From positions 375,983 to 439,982 of the forward strand of contig NW_017264204.1 in NCBI RefSeq assembly GCF_001619985.1: a stretch of 64,000 bases of DNA, written 5' to 3'. Both the position numbers and the translations under genes were made by a program. The stretch is from Xylona heveae TC161 (lineage: Eukaryota; Ascomycota; Xylonomycetes; Xylonales; Xylonaceae). The notes beneath the pieces are model-generated. The model was not told where the DNA came from. It ran no database searches and saw only the letters and a list, made by a program, of their open reading frames with translations. This document shows positions 12,601 through 21,477 of the stretch, one piece after another; the first letter of the stretch is position 1; every line of letters begins with the position of its first letter.

Positions 12601-15600
12601 CACCAGAGAGAGATGTCTCTGGGGAAAATACAACTCAAGAGGATAAAAATCTCCTCAATGGCTCCGCAGCAAACAATACCTTCCAATGGAGCCCCACTGC
12701 CGAGCATATCCGAGGAGAGATAGCCGATTTAGCTGGGGTAGAAGCAACAGATATTAATGAGCATTCCACCATATTCGAGCTTGGCCTTGATAGTATTGAT
12801 GCCATCAAGCTTTCTTCTCGGCTGAAGCGAAAGGGACTTCATGTTTCCGTCGGCGATATTTTGAAGGCTCTTACAGTTCCAAAAATAACACAGAAGCTGT
12901 CCGGTGCGATAATCACAAATGGAACGGACAATGGAGCACTCAAGGTCAATGAATACCGAAGACTGCTCATGGAATATCTTTCCAGAAACCAGCGAAGCAT
13001 TGAGGATATTGAAGATATTCTACCTATTACTCCTCTCCAGGAGGCAATGCTTGCGGATATGCTTACCACCGAGTTTTCCACGTATTTCAACCATGACGTT
13101 CTGGAAATTGCACCGACAGTGGACGTTCGCCGCCTTCGGAGCTCTTGCGCTGCCGTTGTCCAGAATTCTCCAATTCTTAGAACCGCGTTCCTGGAAATCG
13201 ACGACCCTGCTATTCCGGGAACTTACGCACAAATGATACAAAGATCCTCGCCAAATCCTCGAACTTGTCAGATGGTCTCTCTTGACGAAGACGATACATT
13301 TGACAAGATATTTGAATTCATCAAACGGGATGTGATGAAGTGCATGCAGGATATTCCACCCTTCAGGATCACTGTAGTCACTGGAGCTGAGAAGAATTAT
13401 CTTGTCCTGTCTCTTGCCCATGCCTTATATGATGGCTGGTCGATTGGTCTTCTTCATGAAGACATTCATAGGGCATACCACGAGAGTTATAACCCTCGGC
13501 CGCCTTACAACACACTTATTGAGGAGATAGTTGCAGCCTCCGGGGACGAGGCAGAGAAATTCTGGGCAAACGAGCTCTCCGGAGTGTCACCTACCTGCTT
13601 CGGTGAACAGGACAAGCCAATACGCGAACAAGGAGGACTGTCTCGTGACGAATGCACTGCATCTCTCGGTCTTGAGAAGGTACAATCATTTTGCAAACAG
13701 TTTGGAGTCAACCTGCAGGCGCTTGGTCTGACGTGTTGGTCCATTGTCCTCGGAAATCGTCTTCACAAATTAGACATAGTATTCGGTACAGTTCTTTCTG
13801 GTCGAAACAGTGAAGAAGCGCAGGAGATAATGTTCCCTGCCATGAATACTGTTCCGGTCCGTGTTGTGCTTCATGGAACAGGCAAGGAGATGGTCCAATA
13901 TCTGCAGGAAACCAGTGCCAATATGATGCAGTATCAACATTTTCCATTGAGGCGTGCGCAGGCCCTTGCAAAGACCGACGGACGGAGATTGTTTGACAGT
14001 CTGTTCATTTATCAGAAAGGCTTTGCCGCTGGAATTAATGATGGGACGCTCTATCATTCTGTCAATAGCTTCTCGAATACTGAGGTAAGATCTAGTCCTT
14101 ATTTTGATTAGCTCTGCATTTTTTTAATACTGATTCTTTTCTTATGACAGTATCCCGTCTGCGTCGAAATGGAGGCGTCAGAGGGTGATCTAGTTTGGCG
14201 AGCAGCGTGCCAAGGGAACTCTTTTGATGCAGCGTCCACGCGCGAACTTTTGCAAGACCTAGACCAAGCGCTCTTCTCGATCATCTCAGATCCGGATTCT
14301 TCCATTCTAGATGTCCAGCAGAACAAAGTCACTCTCTGTGGGCTCTCTCCGTTTACCATTGATGACTTTACTGCCGATCCTCGGCCGGGAAGCTCACCGG
14401 CTTTACTCAAGCAGCCTACCAAGAATACTCACTGGTCTCCAACTGAGATGACTGTTCGAGAGGTTCTTGCCAGTGTCGCCAGAATTCCATCCCAGGAGAT
14501 TTCCAAGGATACCACAATATTTCATTTGGGTCTCGACTCGATCAGTGCGATCAAATTGGCATCCCAATTGAAAAAACATGCCCTGAGAATCAAGGTTGGA
14601 GATATACTGAAAGCGGGTACTGTCGAAGGTATAGCGCGTCTTGCTGGGTCAGAGGGCGCTCCAGATCTTCAATTTGACGCAGGCGCCGTTTTGCTGAGAG
14701 CGGTTGGGGACGTTCGAGGTCAAGAGGTCGTTGCAGATTTTGGTTTCCAACAGGATAACATCGAACGAATTGCTCCGGCAACACCAGGACAAAGTTATTT
14801 CCTTACTTCCTGGCAGAATACAAGAGGTTCGCTGTTCTATGCAACCTTCAGTTATATAATTCGGAAAGACTTGAGCGCATGTCGGTTGGAGGAGGCTTGG
14901 CAAACTTTGGTTGATCGCTCGGCACTCTTGCGTTCAACTTTCGTCTCAAGCGGCTCCACCCGTGCTCCTTTCCTGCAGATCACCTTTAAGTCATACAAGA
15001 ACAGCATTGTGTGGGTTCCAGCTAGCGATAAGGGCATCTTCGAAACGCACAGGAAGGTCGACTTTAAACTTCCTCCCGTCACATTATTTGCTTACAAGGA
15101 TGATAATAGAGTCATACTAAACCTTCAGATTCACCACGCTCTATATGATGGTGTCAGTCTACCAGCGCTCCTTCGCAGTCTTGAGGTTCTATGTAATAAT
15201 GTCCACGCTGCGGTTGACCTTCAAGCTGATATGGACGACTCTATCGCTTTCTTCTACCTTGAGGAAGCTCAAGTCAAACGACGCGAGTTCTGGGCAAATT
15301 ATTTGACCGAACAAAACCCCCGCCTCTCTATAACGAAGCCGCTTGAAGCCCCTCATAGGACTCAGGTGTTCTGTCCGAATGTTATCTCAAAGGTCCATAT
15401 CTTGGAAAGCTTGGTCAGAGAAAACGGGCTGAGCATTCAGGCTCTCTTCCTGGCTGTCTATGCGAGGGTCTATGCTGGCCTGGTTCAGCATTCTCAACCT
15501 GGTGAACCTGCTCAAGTAGTGTTCGGAATGTACCTTGCGAACAGGTCCCACTGGCTCGAGAAGACTTCGAACAATGGAGCACCCACGGTCAATTTCGTGC

Positions 15601-16158
15601 CCCTGCGTGTTTCTCATCCATTAGATGGATCCATAATGGCAATGGCACAACAGGTGCATAAAGACCTTCAAAATGTTGGCAGTCTCGAGAACTCTGCTGT
15701 CTCTCTGTGGGAAATTTTTGAATGGACAGGTGTTAAAATTGACAGCTTTGTCAACTTCCTGAAGCTACCCGGTGCAGACGACATAAACGGAGTTGAGCCG
15801 GACACAGCAAAAGCTGGCATTTCCATTGAAGAATGCATCCCATCTTGGAGCGGTGGTACAAAGACTGTTGTCAGGGATAATGTGGAAAGATTCACAGACC
15901 CTTTGTTGCTGAAGAACAATCCTGTCAAGGAAGTCCTTCCGGTATGTTCAACTCGCGTGAAGGCATTACGAAGAGTTTGCTAACAACGAGATTCAGCCTG
16001 CAATAGATATTGAAGCCTCGATCACTGCGGATTCCCTGGATGTTGGAATATTTGGCTCAACTGAGCTTGTCGATATAGATGAAGCTGAATCTGCGATAAA
16101 GCAGATTGGTAACATACTCAAAGCGGTTCAGGATACTGGTGATCATAACATGGTATAG
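1..16158 (+). CDS. sidC: Ferricrocin-type siderophore NRPS, 5' end outside window
   Basis: Multimodular non-ribosomal peptide synthetase that by family assembles a ferrichrome-type intracellular siderophore (ferricrocin) from hydroxamate and small amino acids. Order seen: A1 (C-terminal part, starts near YGPTEAAI) - T1 - C1 - A2 - T2 - C2 - A3 - T3 - C3 - A4 - T4 - C4 - T5 - C5 - T6 - C6, no thioesterase. The trailing T-C-T-C repeat without adenylation domains is the hallmark of iterative ferrichrome synthetases. All six carriers have GLDS with the pantetheine Ser. Introns: 2960-3024, 5421-5474, 5546-5596, 6622-6675, 7545-7593, 8525-8576, 8870-8921, 9649-9697, 10095-10156, 11074-11128, 12361-12416, 14085-14150, 15942-15996. 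Exons sum to 15438 nt, i.e. 5145 residues plus stop, with motifs restored across each junction (AFD/VSVFE, YTSG/TTGTPKG). The frame is open back to base 1. Assignment as siderophore NRPS is strong; ferricrocin as the exact product is inference. Confidence 0.93.
718..2300 (+). other. NRPS T1-C1 didomain
   Basis: Carrier motif GLDSLLAIKL lies near base 808. The condensation domain opens with MPCTPLQ (about 1069) and has an intact HHALYDG (about 1420), followed by an FSGRTLP block and LPVPT. Unlike C2 to C5, this domain has no intron near its end. Confidence 0.85.
2355..5640 (+). other. NRPS module A2-T2-C2
   Basis: A2 has TSGSTGTPKG (about 2824), AFDVSVFEIF restored across intron 2960-3024, YGPSETT (about 3279), YRTGD and GRADEQVKLRGQR. 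T2 carries GLDSISAIAL (about 4105). C2 has LPCTPLQ and intact HHALYDG (about 4733). The module ends with short introns 5421-5474 and 5546-5596 flanking a 71-nt exon. Confidence 0.85.
5770..9080 (+). other. NRPS module A3-T3-C3
   Basis: A3 has YTSGSTGQPKA, ITFDMCYYDC in the A4 region, YGPTEAAMCC across intron 6622-6675, YKSGDL in place of YRTGDL, and GRADDQVKIRGQR. T3 has GLDSISAVQI. C3 carries HHALYDA, so the final Gly of HHxxxDG is Ala while the catalytic second His is kept. Intron 8525-8576 sits before its FSGRTLG block, a position not used in the other modules. Confidence 0.85.
9165..12560 (+). other. NRPS module A4-T4-C4
   Basis: A4 is complete: YTSGTTGTPKG across intron 9649-9697, FHFDVSVLEQ, YGPTEATIG just after intron 10095-10156, YRTGDL and GRSDDQVKLRGQR. 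T4 has GLDSISVIEF. C4 has FHALYDG: the first His of HHxxxDG is Phe, the catalytic second His is kept. With A1 to A3 this gives four adenylation domains, one more than the three I recall for the Aspergillus SidC type. Confidence 0.85.
12660..16155 (+). other. NRPS terminal T5-C5-T6-C6 repeat
   Basis: T5 (GLDSIDAIKL, about 12781), C5 (LPITPLQ; AHALYDG, first His replaced by Ala), T6 (GLDSISAIKL, about 14530) and C6 (IAPATPGQ; intact HHALYDG about 15134). There is no adenylation domain between them and no thioesterase at the end. In ferrichrome synthetases this tail is thought to act iteratively and to release the peptide by cyclisation; that role is inferred from the family. Confidence 0.83.
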
Positions 16159-16440
16159 ATTTTTGGATAGATCATGTTTTTTTTTCTTGTTTTTACTTTT
16201 TTATTTCTAGTTTTTGGATTTTCTCCTGTAAATACATTTCTGTAGAGTATATCGTTGTTACTATTATAGACTTAGGCGCTTTCTTCAATATAACTATAGA
16301 TACTTGGATGCTTTTGAGAATGCCAACGGTTCGAAAAGAGAAATAGAAATGCGATATCATGTGAACAAAAAATATGAAAATTCTTGAGGCTATTAATTTC
16401 ATGCTCGACATGAAACTTTTGGAAGGGAAAAAAAAATAGC

Positions 16441-16446
16441 AAAAAA
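16441..16446 (-). terminator. Pol III T-run after tRNA-Ala
   Basis: Six consecutive T on the minus strand begin two bases past the mature 3' end of tRNA-Ala, matching an RNA polymerase III terminator. Confidence 0.6.
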
Positions 16447-16448
16447 GT

Positions 16449-16520
16449 TGGACGGATGGGTGATCGAAACCCAGACCTCCCGCATGCAAAGCGGGCGCTC
16501 TACCACTGAGCTATACGCCC
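16449..16520 (-). tRNA. tRNA-Ala(UGC)
   Basis: Cloverleaf read on the minus strand: acceptor GGGCGTA, D-arm with GCTCAGTGGTAGAGC, anticodon loop CTTTGCATG giving anticodon TGC, variable AGGTC, T-arm TGGGT-TTCGATC-ACCCA, 3' acceptor TCCGTCC, discriminator A. The acceptor has the G3:U70 wobble pair that alanyl-tRNA synthetase recognises, plus one T6/C67 mismatch. No intron. Confidence 0.93.
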
Positions 16521-16666
16521 AATTGTTGTTGAAATAGACTAGTTCTACAAAATATATGTACCTTATACATTTTGGGAATAGCGGCAAGGTAACGCGACTT
16601 TATAATAGGAAGCTTGTTTGAGCTTAAGCACCGCTACTCACTCTGACCGTTCCTCTGTCGTGAGCA

Positions 16667-17865
16667 ATGGGTGGCAGTCAATGGAAGCAGAAGGGGGCTG
16701 TTGCTCTCTTTCTTTTCCTTTGTTTCATCCAGTGCTCTTTTGCTTCAACTGGCGATAGGCTCCCTGAATTTAAAGAATGCGTACAAGTAAGCCAACTAGC
16801 CGTTTCACAACTTTGTCGTCGTCATTTGGTACGATACAGAGGCTAAATTGGTGTTGACAACAGATATGTGAACGACAAAATTGTAACGCTGGATTTTCTC
16901 TACGTGCGTGAGAACGTTGATCCCTTTCATACCACATTTTATGCCAATTCTAATTAATCATTTCTTGTTTTGATTCAGCGCTCCATCTCCGATTGCTTCT
17001 CTGGACCTGCCCGGCCGAATGCGATTACACCTGCCAGCATATCATCACTGACCTCCGACTGACTGCTGAGCCTCCGATCGCGAATCCTGTCGTGCAATAT
17101 CATGGGAAATGGCCATTCTACCGATTCTTGGGCATGCAGGAGCCCTTTTCGGTGCTCTTCTCCGCGCTGAATTTACTCGCTCATTACCAGGGAATATCGA
17201 AGATTCGTGGAGTGATACCAGACCAGTACCCGCTACGGAAGTATTATTTTACATTGGGATATTTTGGCATAGCAAGCTGGGTCTTTAGCATGATCTTTCA
17301 TACTCGCGACTTCGATGTAACGGAGAAGGCGGATTATTTTGCCGCGGGCGCAAGCGTGCTCTACGGACTGTATTATACCCTGATTCGAATTTTCCGACTC
17401 GACCAGAACACACCGTCCAAACAGACGGTTTTGAGGTGGTGGACTCTCTTTTGTCTCTCTCTTTACGCGGCGCATGTTGGCTATCTCACGCTGTGGCGAT
17501 GGGACTACACTTACAACATGGCTGCGAACGTGGTTGTTGGGGTGATTACGAATATCCTGTGGAGTGTCTTTAGCATCAAACGTTACCAGCGCCTCAAGAA
17601 ACCATGGGCTGCCTGGCCTGGTCTCATTGTCGCATGGGTCATACTTGCTATGAGCCTGGAGTTGTTGGATTTCCCGCCATTCTTGGGGATGATTGATGCC
17701 CACAGCCTCTGGCATCTTGGGACAGTGTTGCCTACGATCTGGTGGTACAAGTAAGTGTTAAAATGACTGCAGGTGTGGCGCTTACGTTGCTGACGTTTAC
17801 ATTTAAAAAGTTTTCTAGTCAAAGATGCACAACAAGACCTGGAAGGGGTGAGATTAAAAGCTTAG
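16667..17865 (+). CDS. per1: PER1/PGAP3-type GPI-remodelling protein
   Basis: Membrane protein of the ER that by family removes the sn-2 acyl chain from GPI anchors (PER1 in yeast, PGAP3 in mammals), needed for lipid remodelling of GPI proteins. Four exons: 16667-16786, 16864-16903, 16979-17750, 17811-17865; total 987 nt, 328 residues. The N-terminus is a signal peptide (hydrophobic AVALFLFLCFIQCSFA), followed by a lumenal Cys-rich segment (FKECVQICERQNC, then LRLLLWTCPAECDYTCQ, typical of the family). The remainder is multi-pass, with conserved WVFSMIFHTRD and the C-terminal AHSLWHLGTVLPTIWWY. The last intron uses AAG as acceptor and restores NFLVKDAQQDLEG, the expected family C-terminus. 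Confidence 0.93.
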
Positions 17866-18513
17866 ATCAGCATCGCTACAGCGTCATAGAGGAAGCAATT
17901 AAGCAAGACATTAGAATCATCAGATTATTCCACAAAGCATGACATTCATTTCCTTTTCAAATGTACAAAGTAATCAGTCACCATTGATATAGGCACCTCG
18001 AAAAGGAGACCGTCACACGGTGCAGAAGAGCAAGGCTTGTGGTCATGGGGGGAGATCTGACAAGTTTATTGTAGCTATAATCTGACACCTAGAGCTAGTG
18101 TGCTAGACAAGTAAATGATAACGGGCCAGGGACGGGCATCGGAGCAACACGAAGGGCCGATGATTGAACGAAATGCTCGGTAAATGATTGGCCAGGTTTT
18201 TTAACTGGGGAAACCTCTTTTACTCGTAGTGTCTTCTGTCCCTTTCTGGGGATTTCACTTGAACCGGCGGCCGCTTGAAGTGGAATTTCATGTTTATTCG
18301 TCTTTTTTTTTCTTTTCCTTCTGTTGGCTGTGCCTTACTTCTTCCTCCTCCTAGTCTTCCACCAAACAACAACTCGAACCGCCCCCGGCCCCCTTTTGAA
18401 CTTGCACGGTCCCTTGTGTGCTAGGGGATGATGACGATGCGGTTGCTTGCCACACCGAAGAATTAGCTGTTTCTCTTCCCACCCCCCTCCATCTTTGACC
18501 CGAATTGATCACA
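17866..18513 (+). other. Intergenic, per1 to NAPE-PLD-like
   Basis: About 650 bases between two plus-strand genes. It contains a pyrimidine-rich run (about 18298-18360) upstream of the next start codon, as is common in fungal promoters. I see no RNA gene or coding exon. Confidence 0.5.
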
Positions 18514-20102
18514 ATGGGTCCCTATATCATGAATGCATGTTCCATGCGTTCCCTCCGTCTCCTCCTCCGCCGAACTCTCTCCTCTCGATCCTCAACAGGT
18601 CGATCCGCCAGAACTCTCCACACCTCAAGCACCATGTCGAGCTCCATTACCTCTGCTCTGGCGTATGCGACGACAGTCTCTACTCCCGCAATTGCAAGCT
18701 CGATTCCAGAAGAAGCTGCGAAAAAAGTACATCATGCCAAGGACGGCAAGGGCTTCATCAATCCAGTACGCCTTTTTCTTCCCATAGCCCGCGAAACGCT
18801 TCAAATAGTTTCAATGCCCCTGATATGGCGCAATTAGAAAACTAACTTTGTTGTTCTCCACAGTGGGCAAGTTATCGTGAAATGAGCGTGTCGCAAATCC
18901 TTCGAGGTTTAATATGGTATGTTGCCGAGCGTCACAGTTGACTGCAAAATCAACTCCAGCCTACACAGCTGTACATTTGGAAATTCTGACTTGGGTGTTT
19001 TTTCCTCCTCTTAAGGCGGCATCTAAGCGGCAAAGCCAACAATCCCGACACGACTCCGCCGACGGTGAATGTGCGAAAACCCGAATTTCTGCCATCCCGG
19101 CAGCCACGGGAGCAGCAGGCTCCTAGTCTGCGCGCGACATGGCTCGGACACGCATGCTTCTATGTCGAATTCCCCAGCGGCTTCCGCGTCCTCTTCGATC
19201 CTGTTTTTACAGCACGATGCTCTCCCTTTTCCTTCTTTGGGCCGAAACGCTACACCGACGTGCCTTGTCAGATTGAGGACATCCCTACCATCGACGCCGT
19301 TGTAATCTCTCACAACCACTACGACCATTTATCCCACCCTACCATCATGAAGATCAAGGAGCTGCATCCTAACGTGCACTTCTTCGCGCCGCTCGGCAAC
19401 AAAAAGTGGTTCCTAGACTGCGGTATTACCAACGTTACCGAGCTCGACTGGTGGGAATCGCGGGACATTAGCCTCTCAGCTGTACCATCCAAAGATCAGT
19501 CAACGACGGCCAAACCCGCAGTCACCAATCCATTCTCTGACTCCCAGGGTACTTCCGCCCCTCCTCCGTCCGACATCAAAGCCACAGTTGGCTGCCTGCC
19601 CTGCCAACATACCAGTGCGCGCACACCTTTCGACAAGGCGCACACGCTGTGGTGCTCGTGGAGCGTCGAGAGCGGCGGCGCCAGAGTCTACTTTGGCGGC
19701 GACACCGGCTACCGGACTGTCCCCGAGCTGCCCAAGCATGAGGACGATTATGGTCACGAACACGCCGACCTGCCGCACTGCCCCGCCTTTAAACAGATTG
19801 GTGAATTGCGCGGCCCTTTTGATCTCGGCCTTATCCCCATTGGCGCCTACGAACCGCGATACATCATGTCGCCCATGCACGCAGACCCGGCTGACGCCGT
19901 CAACATTTTCCGCGACACCAAATGCCGCTCTGCGCTCGGCATCCATTGGGGCACCTGGGTCCTCACCGAAGAAGATGTCCTCGAACCGCCGCGCCGTCTT
20001 CGCAAAGCCCTGGCTTCGCATAATCTCCCTGAGACCGGTGTCTTTGACGTCTGCGAAATTGGCGAGAGTCGAGAAATCAGTCTTGGCAAAGTCAATTCCT
20101 GA
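18514..20102 (+). CDS. NAPE-PLD-like metallo-hydrolase, mitochondrial
   Basis: Metallo-beta-lactamase-fold enzyme of the N-acyl-phosphatidylethanolamine phospholipase D family (yeast Fmp30 class), expected to cleave N-acyl-PE. Exons 18514-18765, 18864-18916, 19016-20102; total 1392 nt, 463 residues. The metal site is complete: HNHYDH (HxHxDH, about 19312), a later His in CQHTSAR (about 19608), Asp in GGDTGY (about 19695) and a final His in GIHWGTW (about 19937). WLGHACFYVEF starts the fold. The N-terminus has repeated Arg and Ser with no acid (RSLRLLLRRTLSSRSS), a likely mitochondrial presequence, as for Fmp30. The first ATG at 18514 is chosen because it includes this presequence; a downstream ATG at 18541 would keep most of it. 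Confidence 0.88.
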
Positions 20103-21370
20103 TGACTTACTTCCTTCTTTCACCTTCCACCTCTACTTTCTCCTCTGTCTTTGGACCGAACTCCTTTTGACACCTCGAAATCCTCCTCCCTGTTCCTCTT
20201 CTTGAATAAATATATATTCTCCCCTTTCCACTTTTCGTGTGCCAAAGCACATCTGCATCCCCTAAACTCGGATAGCAGCCCCCAGTCCACTTACCGGGGC
20301 AAAACCAAATCCCATCTCCCTGTATTCCCTCCATTTTCTTTCTGCATGCATTTAGAATAAGAGTATAAGAGTATTATAGAAAAGCGCTACCTTTTTTCTC
20401 CCTTTTTTATCTCCTTTTTTCCCCTTGTTTTTCTGTTTCCTTTTTTTCCATCTCCGCAGCATAGTTACTCCTTTTCACTTTTTTTATTCCTATGCAATTT
20501 TCTTACCGCGCTTAGCGTCTCTTCATCAAGCTATGAAAGTCAGCAAGTTAGCAAGTTAGCAAAGTCAGCCGTCCGTCCCGCGCAGTGGTAGATAGGGTGG
20601 TGGTTTGTACATTTCATCTTCGTCTTCTTGTTAATATCCATATAGAACCTTTATCTTTCTTCTTTTGTTTTTTCTCTTTATCTTTCTTTCTTTTTTTTTT
20701 CTTCTTTTTATAACTTCGTCATTGTACATTACACATAGATACTTTTTTCATTGTCGCCTTACTTCTCGTTGAATACGGTTAGAAAAATTGCATTATCTGC
20801 AAGACGAATATAAAACAGCATAACGTACATTACATTACATTGAGAGTCTATTACTTGTCTGCAATCTTGAATCAATCATAATATATCAAATACCTAAGGT
20901 AAATATAGAAAGTAGTCGCATAAGTTACACTACTACAGATGACTTTCAAACGTCCAATAACTTACTTGGTATAATCATGCAGCAACCAGCAGAGTCACGT
21001 TGAAAAAGCGAAAGGGAAATTTTCGGCGGAAGGGTTGAAATGGCTGATATGGTTGAAATGAATCTGTTTGCATATAATTATACGCTGAATCTATGTCCGG
21101 GAAAACAAGAAAACAAACAAACAAACAAAAAAACTCCTTTTCTCACTCGCGTGAGGTGCCGTTATGTCTTCCCCCGAATCAATGCAGTCTTTGTGGAATC
21201 CTGTTTTTCTCAATCACCATTGAGCGCCGGTAGCCGTGTCCAAGGGGGAATGCCTTGGCGGTAAGATGAGAAAAAATACAAGATGAAGTTTGAGAAAAAG
21301 AAAGAAAGAAAGAAAGAAAGAAAAGAAAAGAAAAGAAAAGAAAAGAAAAGAAAAGAAAAGAAAAGAAAAG

Positions 21371-21402
<32 letters not shown>

Positions 21403-21477
21403 GGAAAGAGACGAAAAAAAATTGTTGCATCTCTATGCTCGCGTGACGGAGATACACGCTGATAATACAAATGACAT
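20103..21477 (+). other. Intergenic between convergent genes
   Basis: The 3' flanks of the NAPE-PLD-like gene (+) and the kinesin gene (-). AT- and pyrimidine-rich with several T-runs (20380-20460, 20660-20700). Contains the AAAG/AAAAG microsatellite listed separately. No coding exon seen. Confidence 0.5.
21297..21390 (+). repeat. AAAG/AAAAG microsatellite
   Basis: A short AAAG run (about 21297-21320) passes into 14 perfect AAAAG units (21321-21390). The strand is wholly purine, so the reading frames it creates are not genes. It lies just past the kinesin stop codon. Confidence 0.95.

Noticed and set aside
1-16158. Possible siderophore gene cluster around the NRPS
   Set aside because: The 3' neighbours (tRNA, PER1, NAPE-PLD-like) are housekeeping genes, and no transporter, hydroxylase or acyltransferase of the siderophore pathway is in the window. 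The 5' side is not visible.
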